A stretch of 64,000 nucleotides of DNA from JAUIET01 sp039111475 (lineage in GTDB: Bacteria > Pseudomonadota > Gammaproteobacteria > Pseudomonadales > JAUIET01), in contig JBCCIP010000024.1 in the NCBI GenBank assembly GCA_039111475.1, forward strand, positions 24,430-88,429, written 5' to 3'. The translations under genes and the position numbers were made by a program. The notes beneath the pieces were generated by a model. The model made no database searches. It saw only the letters and a program-made list of their open reading frames with translations, and was not told where the DNA came from. Position 1 is the stretch's first letter; each line of letters opens with the position of its first letter. This document shows positions 35,304 through 44,793 of the stretch, one piece after another.

Positions 35304-36245
35304 TTAGGGCATACCATCGTCAAATGCGGCACCTTCCTTCTCCGGTACCATCAGGTCTTCCTTGGACACATTCAGGCTTAGTAGCATATTGGACGCCACA
35401 TAGATTGACGAATACGTTCCAACAATTACACCTATAATCAATGCTTTTGAGAAGCCATTGATTAGCTCTCCACCGGTAAAGAACAAGGTGGTTAACACCA
35501 ACAAAGTAGTTAATGAGGTAACCAACGTTCTTCCCAGGGTATTGGTCAGAGAGATATTCACAATGGCCTCTGAACTCTGCTTCCTCAGCTTTCGAAAATT
35601 TTCGCGAATTCGGTCAGATACAACAATAGTGTCGTTTAAGGAATAGCCGATAACGGCCAAAAGGGCCGCCAACACAGTGAGGTCGAAATCCCATTGCAAG
35701 AAAGAAAAGAACCCAAGCGTAATGATCACATCATGCGCTAAGGCCGCGACTGCGCCCACTGAGAATTTGAATTGGAAACGAAACGCGATGTAAACCATCA
35801 CCATGAGTAATGCAATCACAAGAGCAAGACCGCCTTGTTCGCGCAGCTCTTCACCCACCTGCGGCCCAACAAATTCGATTCGACGTAAGTCTATCTTAGC
35901 GTCGCTTTGTGCTCGGAGAGACTCCAGTACGCGTACGCCCACTTCGTCTTGCTTCATGTCTTTTAAGTTTTCATCGTTTTGCAAGCGAACGAGAATGTCG
36001 GTTTCTGAGCCAAAGTGCACTGCAACGGCATTTTTGAAACCGCTGGCTTCCAGAGACGTGCGAATCTGTTCGAGATCTGGTGGAGTACTGTAGCCAACTT
36101 CAACCTGGGTACCACCGGTGAAATCCAGGCCAAACGCAATTCCCCGTGTGGCCAGCGAATAGATTGACGCTGTCACCAGAATCAAGGACAACACCATGGC
36201 CGCCTTGCGCCAGGACATGAAAGGAATAATTTTAGCTTCACTCAT
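35304..36245 (-). CDS. secF: Protein translocase subunit SecF
   Basis: 313 residues, six predicted membrane segments. Family blocks: GLDFTGGTQVEVGYSTPPDL near residue 33, FVGPQVGEELREQGGLALVI and YSLNDTIVVSDRIRENFR. With SecD it uses the proton gradient to complete protein export in the periplasm. It starts 18 bases after the secD stop, same strand. A C-terminal cytoplasmic tail ends at PEKEGAAFDDGMP. Confidence 0.97.
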   Translation of the reverse strand: MSEAKIIPFMSWRKAAMVLSLILVTASIYSLATRGIAFGLDFTGGTQVEVGYSTPPDLEQIRTSLEASGFKNAVAVHFGSETDILVRLQNDENLKDMKQDEVGVRVLESLRAQSDAKIDLRRIEFVGPQVGEELREQGGLALVIALLMVMVYIAFRFQFKFSVGAVAALAHDVIITLGFFSFLQWDFDLTVLAALLAVIGYSLNDTIVVSDRIRENFRKLRKQSSEAIVNISLTNTLGRTLVTSLTTLLVLTTLFFTGGELINGFSKALIIGVIVGTYSSIYVASNMLLSLNVSKEDLMVPEKEGAAFDDGMP

Positions 36246-36263
36246 TAGTGACGGTGTTCCTAT

Positions 36264-38117
36264 CTAAATAGACAAAGACTTGACCCGGCGCCCGCCGTAG
36301 ATCAAGTTAATCAGCGCTCGGGTACCGACAATTGCGGTGAACATCGAAGTACAAATACCGATCGACAAGGTAACCGCGAAGCCCTTCACCGAACCGGTGC
36401 CAACGGCGTACAATATTATCGCAACAAGCAATGTCGTTAGGTTAGCGTCCATAATCGTTACAAACGCCCGTTCATAACCAGAATTAATCGCAGCCTGTGG
36501 CGACAGCCCATTCTTAAGCTCTTCACGTATCCTCGCGAAAATAAGCACGTTTGCGTCTACTGCCATACCTACGGTCAATACTATTCCTGCAATACCCGGC
36601 AAAGTCAGCGTTGCCGACAGCAACGACATCACTGCAATTAACAACACCAGGTTCAGTGCCAATGCCATGTTTGCCGCGATACCGAAAACGCGGTAATAAA
36701 TGAGCATAAAAATAAGCACAAGACCCATGCCAATCTGCACAGACTTCATGCCCAATGCAATGTTTTCAGCACCCAGTGAAGGCCCGACCGTACGCTCTTC
36801 AACAAATTCAATCGGCGCGGCTAATGCGCCCGCACGAAGTAGCAGCGCAAGCTCTGAAGACTCCTGTATATTGTCCAGCCCGGTAATACGAAATTGACGC
36901 GGCAACGCAGTTTGAATCGTGGCTAAGCTGATGATTTTCTTTTCGTCGTAACTTTCTTTTCGAATTTCCTCACCGGTTTTTGGGTCACGAATGGTGTTGG
37001 TCTTGCGTTCAATAAACAGCACACCCATACGACGTTTGATCGCTTTCGATGTGGTGCGGTTCATTAGCTGTCCGCCAACACTGTCCAACGAAATGTTTAC
37101 TTGCGGCTGACTGTTTTCATCGAAGCTGGCTTGCGCATTAGAAACACGCTCACCGGTAATAATAATGTCGCGTTCCAAATACGCCTGGCGCCCACGGTCG
37201 CGGGGGCTGCGAAACTCAAACTCTTCCTTGCTGGCCATGGAAGCGTCAATCTCAGCTTCTAAACGAAACTCCAGGTTGGCGGCCTTACCTAGAATTTTTT
37301 TCGCTCTCGCGGTGTCTTGCACACCGGGCAATTCCACGACAATGCGATTGGTTCCCTGCCTTGCAACCAGAGGTTCTGCCACCCCCAGCTCGTTAACTCG
37401 ATTTCGTAAGGTGGTCAGGTTTTGCGACACCGCATAAGTTTCTATTTCGCGTCGACCTTCTTCGGTCAAACTCAGGCGGGTTATAAATTTCTGGTCTTCT
37501 TCGGAGTTAGTTCGCGTCAGCGACCCAAAATCACTGACTAACACATCACGCGCTTTGCTACGCAATTCTTCCGTCTTGAAAACAAGCTCTATACGACCGT
37601 CATCCAGTATTTGCGAGCGCGAGATCACCCGTGCTTTGCGCAAAGCGCGCTTTATTTCTGTGAAGTTAGTTTTGATCCGCGTCTCAATCGCAGCCTGTGT
37701 GTCCACTTCCATCAGGAAATGCACCCCACCTTGCAGGTCCAGGCCCAGTTTCATGGGTTGCGCACCCAAAGACTCCAGCCACTCAGGCGTGGTGGGTGCC
37801 AAATTCAAAGCCACAACGAAATCGTCGCCCATTACACGCTGAAGCGCAGCCTGGGCTGCCAGCTGATCATCAGACTGTTCCAGCCTGAGCAAAATATTCG
37901 CATCTGTGAGTTCATGACGAGACACTGCCACACCCGCTTCAGCTAAGGCGGCGGTGGCCCGCTTTAAGTCAGCTTCAGACATGGAGGTGCCGCTGGCATC
38001 CGAGGTAATCTGAACAGCGGGGTCTGGCGCGTACAGGTTGGGCGACGCGTAAACAACACCAAAAGTGATGACCAGCAGAATCAGCAGGTACTTCCAGAGC
38101 GGGTATTTGTTAAGCAT
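36264..38117 (-). CDS. secD: Protein translocase subunit SecD
   Basis: 617 residues from the ATG at 38117 (MLNKYPLWKYLLILLVITFG), the family form; a TTG at 38132 would add five residues. The periplasmic P1 head domain (residues about 30-440, with LGLDLQGGVHFLMEVDTQAA) is followed by the six-helix membrane domain with GMAVDANVLIFARIREELKN, the RND-like motif IV. Together with SecF it drives late steps of Sec export. yajC, usually upstream, is not here; purL lies upstream instead, with a 300-base gap of stem-loops. Length matches gammaproteobacterial SecD. Confidence 0.97.
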   Translation of the reverse strand: MLNKYPLWKYLLILLVITFGVVYASPNLYAPDPAVQITSDASGTSMSEADLKRATAALAEAGVAVSRHELTDANILLRLEQSDDQLAAQAALQRVMGDDFVVALNLAPTTPEWLESLGAQPMKLGLDLQGGVHFLMEVDTQAAIETRIKTNFTEIKRALRKARVISRSQILDDGRIELVFKTEELRSKARDVLVSDFGSLTRTNSEEDQKFITRLSLTEEGRREIETYAVSQNLTTLRNRVNELGVAEPLVARQGTNRIVVELPGVQDTARAKKILGKAANLEFRLEAEIDASMASKEEFEFRSPRDRGRQAYLERDIIITGERVSNAQASFDENSQPQVNISLDSVGGQLMNRTTSKAIKRRMGVLFIERKTNTIRDPKTGEEIRKESYDEKKIISLATIQTALPRQFRITGLDNIQESSELALLLRAGALAAPIEFVEERTVGPSLGAENIALGMKSVQIGMGLVLIFMLIYYRVFGIAANMALALNLVLLIAVMSLLSATLTLPGIAGIVLTVGMAVDANVLIFARIREELKNGLSPQAAINSGYERAFVTIMDANLTTLLVAIILYAVGTGSVKGFAVTLSIGICTSMFTAIVGTRALINLIYGGRRVKSLSI

Positions 38118-38228
38118 GGAGCGGTGTGCCAATCTGGGTGGGAGCGAAAAAGCGCCGCATTATAACGCAGCGTGTTATACGACTCTATGGGGCGCCAAGT
38201 GACAAATTCAAGCCTTGGAGGAAAACTT

Positions 38229-38273
38229 AGCTAGATCCTGTCCGGAAATTACATTTTTGGACAGGATCTGGCT
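38229..38273. repeat. Hairpin A in the purL-secD gap (15-bp arms)
   Basis: AGCTAGATCCTGTCC at 38229-38243 pairs with GGACAGGATCTGGCT at 38259-38273 with one mismatch (11 bp perfect inside), around a 15-base loop. It is followed on the minus strand by the gap before secD. Candidate terminator or RNA stabiliser for purL; on the plus strand the loop ends in TTTTT, but no T-tract follows the stem. Confidence 0.6.
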
Positions 38274-38274
38274 A

Positions 38275-38294
38275 CAGGTGCAAGGATGCACCTG
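38275..38294. repeat. Hairpin B (CAGGTGCA-AGGA-TGCACCTG)
   Basis: Perfect 8-bp stem with a 4-base loop, one base away from hairpin A. Together they form a double stem-loop just before secD on its transcript. No protein-binding assignment is possible. Confidence 0.6.
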
Positions 38295-38383
38295 CATTTT
38301 ACGCAGCAAAATGAGAGCTTTTTGAAAAAGGCTTGCCCCATGAGCGCAGCGATTGCTTTGGGTATCGCATTTTCGAAAAGAGA

Positions 38384-38415
38384 GTTCGGAAATAGGCAGG
38401 AGCCGATTTCCGAAC
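38384..38415. repeat. Hairpin D just after the purL stop (10-bp stem)
   Basis: GTTCGGAAAT at 38384-38393 and ATTTCCGAAC at 38406-38415 pair perfectly around a 12-base loop, 5 bases after the purL stop codon. It could be a rho-independent-like end or a 3' stabiliser, though a U-run is missing. A weaker stem (AGCTTTTT..AAAAAGGCT near 38317-38335) lies between B and D. Confidence 0.6.
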
Positions 38416-38420
38416 CTAAA

Positions 38421-41400
38421 CTAACCCACAAATCGTCGCGCATTGTAGAACAACTGCATCCAGGGGCTGTCTTCGCCCCATTCGCACGGCGCCCAGGAAT
38501 GCTGAACAGAGCGAAAAACACGCTCCGGGTGCGGCATCATGATTGTTACCCTGCCATCCTGGCTGGTAACCCCGGTAAGACCCGCTGGCGAGCCATTCGG
38601 ATTCAGCGGATAACGATCTGCAACCTCACCCCGGTGATCGGCAAATTGCAGGCTAATTCCTCCGGCGCTCGACAAGCCTTGCAGTTCGGTATCGCTGATT
38701 TCAGCAAGTCCTTCTCCGTGGGAAACCACCACAGGCAGGCGCGAGTTCTGCATGCCGGCGAGCAGTACACTGGGTGATTCTGCAACCCTTACCAGCGATA
38801 AACGCGCTTCGAATTGTTCAGACAGATTCCGCACAAAACGAGGCCAGCTCACCGCACCCGGAATCAAACTGTGCAGATTGGATAGCATTTGGCAACCGTT
38901 ACATACGCCCAGTGAAAAACTATCGGGGCGTTCAAAGAACTGTTGAAACTGCTCGCGGAGCATTGAATTGAACAAAATGCTCTTGGCCCATCCTTCACCG
39001 GCCCCCAGCACATCGCCGTAGGAAAACCCCCCGCACGCCGCAAGACCGTGGAACTCCGCCAAGTCAAAGCGGCCAGCTTGTAGATCAGACATATGAACAT
39101 CAAAAGCCTCAAAGCCCGCTCGGGTGAATGCGGCGGCCATTTCATACTGCCCATTCACGCCCTGCTCACGCAGCACCGCAAGCTTGGGCCTGGCGTTACC
39201 AATAAACTGTGCCGTCGTAATCGCGAAGCTAAGACTGGGGTTTAGACCCGGATCATCTTTTGCCAGCAAATCGTCGAACTCTTGCTGCGCACAATCGGCA
39301 TTGTCTCGCAGCGCCTGCATTCTAAAACTGGTTTCAGCCCAGGTTTGTTGCAGAACGGAGCGCTCGACAGAGTATTCGAGTTGACCATCACGAGTAATTT
39401 CGAACATGTCTGTTGAATTACTGCGACCAATGCGATGCACGTGTTGATCAACGCCCAATGCCCTCGCGTCTGCCAGCATACGCTGCGCAGCATCGGCACT
39501 AAGTTGCACAACAGCACCCAATTCTTCCGCAAACAGTACAAACAATGAATCGCTGGAAAGATTATCCAGCTGCAGGGTCACGCCACAGTGACCGGCAAAT
39601 GCCATTTCCACAACAGTGGTCAACAAACCACCATCAGAGCGATCGTGGTAGGCCTGAATATCGCCATTCTCAATACCATTCTGAATCAAGGTAAAGAAGG
39701 CTTTGAACGCGTCACAGCTGTCCAGGTCGGGTTCGGCGCCTGCGCTTTTTTGGAATACTTGTGAAAGAGCGGAACCACCCAGCCGGGTTTCACCCAACCC
39801 CATGTCCAGCAGCAGTAGTTCAGCGGACTCATCGGCGCAAAGCTGCGGTGTTAGCGATTTACGCACGTCTTCAACTGGCGCGAACGCCGATACAATCAGG
39901 CTCAACGGAGCAGTGACGCTTTTGTTTTCGCCATCGTCGCTTTGCCAAGCGGTTCGCATTGACATGGAGTCTTTGCCTACGGGTATGGCAATTCCCAGAG
40001 CCGGACACAATTCCATTCCCACTGCGCTCACCGCATCAAACAGCTTCTGATCTTCGTTGCCCGTGCCAGCCGCAGCCATCCAGTTTGCCGACAGTTTTAT
40101 CTTACCTATGTCGCCAATATGACAAGCGGCTATGTTGGTTAAGGCTTCTCCGACGGCCATGCGTGCAGATGCAGGAGAATTTGCAACGGCCAGCGGCGTG
40201 CGCTCGCCCATGGCCATGGCTTCACCACAGTAGCCCTGGTAATCATTTAGTGTGACCGCAGCATCAGCAACTGGAACCTGCCAGGGCCCAACCATCTGAT
40301 CACGCGCTACCATACCCGTGACCGATCGATCGCCAATCGTAATCAGAAACGATTTACTGGCTACAGAAGGGTTACACAATACTCTGTCAATTGCGTCAGA
40401 AAGCGATACATCGGCAAATGCTGAAGGCGCCGACTGTGTGTTAAGGCTGCGACGCTCAAAGCTACGGTGCATTTTCGGCGGCTTGCCAAATAGAACAGGC
40501 ATGGGCAGATCCACCGGCTTGTTGCTGAAGTGGCTGTCGGCCAGCTCAATCACTTTTTCCGCTACCGCTTCGCCCACCACCGCATATGGACAGCGTTCGC
40601 GTTTGCACAGAGCATCAAACGCCGCAAGGTCTTCATTATTAACCGCCAATACATATCGTTCCTGGCTCTCGTTGCACCAAATTTCCAGTGGTGACATGCC
40701 TGGCTCGTCGCTGGGAATAGCGCGTAGGTCAAAACGCCCACCACAACCACCGTCTTTGACCAGCTCAGGCAACGCATTGGATAAGCCGCCGGCGCCAACG
40801 TCATGGATGAAAGCAATTGGATTCTCATCATTCATTTGCCAACAGCGGTCAATGACTTCCTGGCACCTGCGTTCCATTTCGGGGTTATGACGTTGCACAG
40901 AGGCAAAGTCCAGATCTTCACTGCTGCTGCCGCTGGCAATTGATGAGGCGGCTCCACCGCCAAGTCCAATCAGCATTGCCGGACCACCTAACACGATGAG
41001 TTTAGCGCCCAATGGAATATCGTGCTGGTCTATGTGCTCTTCTACGATGTTGCCCAAACCACCGGCAATCATTATTGGTTTGTGGTAACCCCAGCGGTCC
41101 GTGCCGTCGCTGCTGTTTGCCGTTTGCTCAAAGGTGCGAAAATAACCACACAGGTTAGGCCGACCGAACTCGTTGTTAAACGCGGCGCCACCTATTGGGC
41201 CTTCCAACATAATGTCCATCGCAGAGACTATGCGGTCTGGTTTACCGTAATCTTGCTCCCACGCTTGCTCAAAACCTGGAATCTGCAGATTAGAGACAGT
41301 GAACCCGGTTAATCCGGCTTTCGGCTTGGAACCTCGACCCACCGCACCTTCGTCTCGAATTTCACCACCGGAACCAGTCGCAGCTCCTGGCAGCGGTGCA

Positions 41401-42308
41401 ATCGCGGTAGGGTGGTTATGGGTTTCTACCTTCATCAAAATATGCGCGGTTTGCGGGTGCGCTTGGTAGCATCCTTGTTCGTTTGGATAAAAACGCTGCG
41501 CAGGTAGGCCTTCAATCACCGAGGCATTGTCAGCATAGGCACTGAGCACACCCTCACCCTCAATGCTGTGATAAGTGTTGCGAATCATCGAAAACAGCGA
41601 ATTGGGTTGCGCCTCGCCGTCAATACTCCAGCTGGCATTAAAAATCTTGTGTCGGCAATGTTCGGAGTTGGCTTGCGCAAACATCATCAACTCAACGTCG
41701 CTGGGGTTGCGCTGCAGTTGCGTGAAGGCGTCCAGTAGGTATTCGCACTCGTCGTCGCTTAATGCCAAGCCCAGGCCACTGTTCGCCGCTTGCAAGGCCT
41801 GGATACCGCCCGCTAGCACATCAACACGCTGCATCTCGGTTGGGCTATGATGTTCAAACAAACCAATTGCCGCCTCATAAGAGGTGGTCAGTGTCTCGAC
41901 CATTCGATCATGCAACTCGGCGCCTACGCGCTGATATTGGGCTTCGTCAAAGGATGGACCTGACACCGTATACGCGACTCCGCGTTCAACACGCTTGACC
42001 GAGTCCAGACCGCAATTTCGCACAATATCGCTGGCCTTGCTAGACCAGGGGGAAATGGTGCCGAACCGCGGCAACACCACAAATAACTCACCTTGCGGCG
42101 TCTCCACAGACTGCTTAGGGCCGTAATACAGCAACTGCTCCAGCGCTGCACGCTGTTGGGCCGAGAGCTCAGTGCCGGCGGAGTCCAATTCGGCAAAGTG
42201 AACGTACTCAGCATAAACATCTGTAATAGAAGGCAGGATTTGTTGCAGCTTGTGCAACAGCTTCGCCCTCCGAAACGCCGAAAGTGAGGGCGTACCGCGC
42301 AATATCAT
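38421..42308 (-). CDS. purL: Phosphoribosylformylglycinamidine synthase (PurL, large single-chain form)
   Basis: 1295 residues, the fused form of gammaproteobacteria. It opens ILRGTPSLSAFRRAKLLHKL like E. coli PurL. Synthetase half: VETHNHPTAIAPLPGAATGS, GYFRTFEQ and HDVGAGGLSNALPELVKDGG; auxiliary half with GKDSMSMRTAW and HDRSDGGLLTTVVEMAFAG; C-terminal class I amidotransferase domain with the nucleophile Cys in LGVCNGCQMLSNL and the His-Glu pair in MPHPERVFRS. It converts FGAR, glutamine and ATP to FGAM in purine synthesis. All catalytic parts are intact. Confidence 0.98.
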   Translation of the reverse strand: MILRGTPSLSAFRRAKLLHKLQQILPSITDVYAEYVHFAELDSAGTELSAQQRAALEQLLYYGPKQSVETPQGELFVVLPRFGTISPWSSKASDIVRNCGLDSVKRVERGVAYTVSGPSFDEAQYQRVGAELHDRMVETLTTSYEAAIGLFEHHSPTEMQRVDVLAGGIQALQAANSGLGLALSDDECEYLLDAFTQLQRNPSDVELMMFAQANSEHCRHKIFNASWSIDGEAQPNSLFSMIRNTYHSIEGEGVLSAYADNASVIEGLPAQRFYPNEQGCYQAHPQTAHILMKVETHNHPTAIAPLPGAATGSGGEIRDEGAVGRGSKPKAGLTGFTVSNLQIPGFEQAWEQDYGKPDRIVSAMDIMLEGPIGGAAFNNEFGRPNLCGYFRTFEQTANSSDGTDRWGYHKPIMIAGGLGNIVEEHIDQHDIPLGAKLIVLGGPAMLIGLGGGAASSIASGSSSEDLDFASVQRHNPEMERRCQEVIDRCWQMNDENPIAFIHDVGAGGLSNALPELVKDGGCGGRFDLRAIPSDEPGMSPLEIWCNESQERYVLAVNNEDLAAFDALCKRERCPYAVVGEAVAEKVIELADSHFSNKPVDLPMPVLFGKPPKMHRSFERRSLNTQSAPSAFADVSLSDAIDRVLCNPSVASKSFLITIGDRSVTGMVARDQMVGPWQVPVADAAVTLNDYQGYCGEAMAMGERTPLAVANSPASARMAVGEALTNIAACHIGDIGKIKLSANWMAAAGTGNEDQKLFDAVSAVGMELCPALGIAIPVGKDSMSMRTAWQSDDGENKSVTAPLSLIVSAFAPVEDVRKSLTPQLCADESAELLLLDMGLGETRLGGSALSQVFQKSAGAEPDLDSCDAFKAFFTLIQNGIENGDIQAYHDRSDGGLLTTVVEMAFAGHCGVTLQLDNLSSDSLFVLFAEELGAVVQLSADAAQRMLADARALGVDQHVHRIGRSNSTDMFEITRDGQLEYSVERSVLQQTWAETSFRMQALRDNADCAQQEFDDLLAKDDPGLNPSLSFAITTAQFIGNARPKLAVLREQGVNGQYEMAAAFTRAGFEAFDVHMSDLQAGRFDLAEFHGLAACGGFSYGDVLGAGEGWAKSILFNSMLREQFQQFFERPDSFSLGVCNGCQMLSNLHSLIPGAVSWPRFVRNLSEQFEARLSLVRVAESPSVLLAGMQNSRLPVVVSHGEGLAEISDTELQGLSSAGGISLQFADHRGEVADRYPLNPNGSPAGLTGVTSQDGRVTIMMPHPERVFRSVQHSWAPCEWGEDSPWMQLFYNARRFVG

Positions 42309-42399
42309 AAGAAAGCCTGAATTTTAGTTGATCGGGGACGAGCGGTCGCTATTTTAAGGCCGTGCTGGTGGCAGCGTAAAGGCTTGCATACAATAGGGC

Positions 42400-43833
42400 A
42401 TGAGTTTTTCAAGTCAGTTGTGTCGTTATTTGCTCTGTGCCGCCGTCATCGCGGCGCTTGGCTGCGAACAGGCTTCAACTCTGGATCAAATTCAAGCGCG
42501 TGGCGTGTTGAACGTTGCGACTCGCAATGGACCGGTCACCTATTTTCCCGCCTTAATCGGTCATGACGGATTCGAGTATCAACTGGCCAATGAATTTGCC
42601 GATTATCTGGGCGTAGAGTTGAATATGGTCAGTGTATTTGGCCGAGACGATGTGTTTCGCCGCTTGAAATACGGCAAAGCGGACCTGGCGTCGGCCGGCC
42701 TGATCATTACGCCGGCCAAGCTGAAGGACGTGCGTTATTCGGCTGCCTATTACCAAACCCAGCCCCGCGTCATTTACAAGCTGGGCAACCGTAAGCCACG
42801 CAAGCTAGAAGATCTATACAACAAACGCATCGCCGTTGGGGCCGACAGCTACTTCGGTTCTTTTCTTGAAGATCTGAAAATCGACCACCCAAATATTAAG
42901 TGGAAAGCTGTGTTTGACTTGGAAGCCATCGATCTGATGGATCAATTGAATAAAGGCCAGCTAGACTTCGCTATTTTGGGCGAGCATGAATTCGTGGCGC
43001 ACCGCGGTATATACCCAAGGCTTAGTCTTGGTATGCGCCTTGGCTCGACGCAACGCATTGCTTGGGCTATGCAGCGAGGCAACGGGCGCGCCGCTAGTTT
43101 ATACACTGAGCTGGATCGTTTCCTGAAGGAAATGCAAAGCTCCGGTCGCCTGAAGCAACTGCAAGAGCGCTATTTCAGCCATTTTGAAGACATTAACCAG
43201 GCAGACGCATTAGAATTCGCGGGCAATGTTCAACGCCGCTTACCAATCTATGAGAAATTGATTCGCGCGGTTGCAACTGAATTCAACATGCCCTGGGAGT
43301 TGCTGGCAGCAATTTCTTATCAGGAGTCTCATTGGAACCCCAATGCGGTATCCCCTACTGGGGTGGTGGGCATGATGATGCTGACACAGGCAACGGCTGC
43401 GCAGGTCAATATAGAAGACCGTGCCAACCTTGAGCAGAGTCTGCGTGGTGGCGCTGGCTACTTTAAGGACATGTTGGCTAAAATTCCTGAAGACGTCAGT
43501 GAGCCCGATCGCACCTGGTTTGCGTTGGCGGCCTACAATGTTGGCTATGGACACTTGGAAGACGCGCGTAAACTCACGGAATCGCAGGGGTTCGACCCGC
43601 ATATCTGGTTGGATTTGAAAGAACACCTGCCGTTGCTCAGGCAACGCAAATGGTACAGTCGCACACGCTATGGGTATGCGCGTGGCAACGAGCCGGTAAC
43701 TTATGTTCACAATATTCGGCATTATTATCAGGTGTTGCGATTGCATGAAATTGCGAGGGAACGGGTTAGACCGCCAGTCGAGATGTCGCACAGAGCGCCT
43801 GAGGTTTTATCTCGAACTATTCCGGCCATTTAG
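42400..43833 (+). CDS. mltF: Membrane-bound lytic murein transglycosylase F
   Basis: 477 residues. Lipoprotein signal with lipobox AALGC at about residue 22. An ABC-type solute-binding domain (residues about 35-265, RGVLNVATRNGPVTYFPALI) precedes a soluble-lytic-transglycosylase domain from about 280, with the catalytic Glu in ISYQESHWNPNAVSPTGVVG and the AYNVGYGHLEDA motif. MltF cleaves peptidoglycan glycan strands to 1,6-anhydro-muropeptides; the SBP-like domain senses muropeptides. It lies next to purL, divergent from it, as in many gammaproteobacteria; there is a T-rich hairpin downstream. Confidence 0.95.
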   Translation: MSFSSQLCRYLLCAAVIAALGCEQASTLDQIQARGVLNVATRNGPVTYFPALIGHDGFEYQLANEFADYLGVELNMVSVFGRDDVFRRLKYGKADLASAGLIITPAKLKDVRYSAAYYQTQPRVIYKLGNRKPRKLEDLYNKRIAVGADSYFGSFLEDLKIDHPNIKWKAVFDLEAIDLMDQLNKGQLDFAILGEHEFVAHRGIYPRLSLGMRLGSTQRIAWAMQRGNGRAASLYTELDRFLKEMQSSGRLKQLQERYFSHFEDINQADALEFAGNVQRRLPIYEKLIRAVATEFNMPWELLAAISYQESHWNPNAVSPTGVVGMMMLTQATAAQVNIEDRANLEQSLRGGAGYFKDMLAKIPEDVSEPDRTWFALAAYNVGYGHLEDARKLTESQGFDPHIWLDLKEHLPLLRQRKWYSRTRYGYARGNEPVTYVHNIRHYYQVLRLHEIARERVRPPVEMSHRAPEVLSRTIPAI

Positions 43834-43916
43834 ATCGTTTATGCTGGTGGATTGCACTTTGTTACCGCCTATTGGCGCTATTCTCTTACAAGCCGCTAGC
43901 ACGCGCTGAGATTTTT

Positions 43917-44064
43917 GATTAATTGGTCTGTTCACGTAGGTAAGAAACCTAGGCAGAGAGAACAAAAAATGACTTTCGCGGAAAGGCATTTTTGTGAAAG
44001 AGGGTATGATGAAGCCATTCGGAGGCGGAGCGGCCCAGTTGCGCAGCGAACAGACCTATTGATC
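43917..44064. repeat. Large imperfect inverted repeat with inner hairpin (element 4)
   Basis: Arms at 43917-43933 and 44048-44064 (17 bases, two mismatches, perfect GGTCTGTTC/GAACAGACC) enclose 114 bases. Inside lies the T-rich terminator hairpin and a small TAGGT/ACCTA stem at 43937-43951. The outer architecture resembles elements 1 and 2, but the ACCCATCCATGGGGGCT core is missing, so relationship is unproven. Confidence 0.5.
43965..43993. terminator. Probable bidirectional terminator between mltF and tadA
   Basis: AAAAATG (43965-43971) pairs with CATTTTT (43987-43993), and inside CTTTC pairs with GAAAG around GCG. The A-run on one side and T-run on the other give a U-tract to both the mltF transcript and the converging tadA transcript. 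Confidence 0.65.
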
Positions 44065-44095
44065 GTAAAACGGAGTTAAAGCTCCCGAGTACAAC

Positions 44096-44566
44096 TCACC
44101 GCCGAGCCGAAAAAAAACCAGACATCAACCCTCCACACTCTTCCCCCAGCACCCCAGCCGTCACCTCAAAGGAATGATTAAACTGCCCACCCTCCAGTAA
44201 CCCGGTATGACTCAGCACACAACCCGCCTTGGGCTCACTCGCACCAAACACAAGCTTGGCAACACGCGCATGCACTATCGCCCCAACACACATCGCACAA
44301 GGCTCAATCGTCACATACAACGTGGACCCAGGTAACCGATAGTTTGCTTCTGCTCTTGCTGCAGCCCTTAGCGTCACAATTTCCGCATGAGCGCTGGGGT
44401 CGCAGGTGCTGATCACTTGATTGTGCCCTGAGGAAATTACCTCATTGTCCCTTACCAGCACGGCACCCACTGGTACCTCATTGATCGCGCACGCCTGCTT
44501 CGCTTGCAATAGCGCGAGTTGCATCCAGTGCTCATCTGCGAGCGAATGAATTCTGTCGTTTTTCAT
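44096..44566 (-). CDS. tadA: tRNA-specific adenosine deaminase TadA
   Basis: 156 residues. The zinc-binding deaminase motifs are DPSAHAEIVTLRAAARAEAN (His and catalytic Glu near 58-60) and TIEPCAMCVGAIVHARV (two Cys near 88-91). MQLALLQAKQACAINEVPVG is the family start region. It converts A34 to inosine in the tRNA-Arg anticodon and is normally essential. Located downstream of mltF in convergent orientation. Confidence 0.95.
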   Translation of the reverse strand: MKNDRIHSLADEHWMQLALLQAKQACAINEVPVGAVLVRDNEVISSGHNQVISTCDPSAHAEIVTLRAAARAEANYRLPGSTLYVTIEPCAMCVGAIVHARVAKLVFGASEPKAGCVLSHTGLLEGGQFNHSFEVTAGVLGEECGGLMSGFFSARR

Positions 44567-44793
44567 TAGCCAAGTTTACCCCAATGAAGGCCGTATCATT
44601 TTGCCAGACCATTGGTCGAATTTGATGGCGGGAATAACCACCGTTCGGCGGACAATGTTGACGGTGTATGTGGTGCAACATTCTATCCGACATACGGGCT
44701 GCCGGCGGGCGGCACTGTATTGCAAGCACATCCTTGCAAACCTATCATTGCCGGGATATTAATCAGCCAGGTTGCGGTCGGGAGTGTGTTGAA

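Noticed and set aside
38286..38777. 163-residue plus-strand frame across the purL end
   Set aside because: Antisense to purL and to the hairpin array; not supported.
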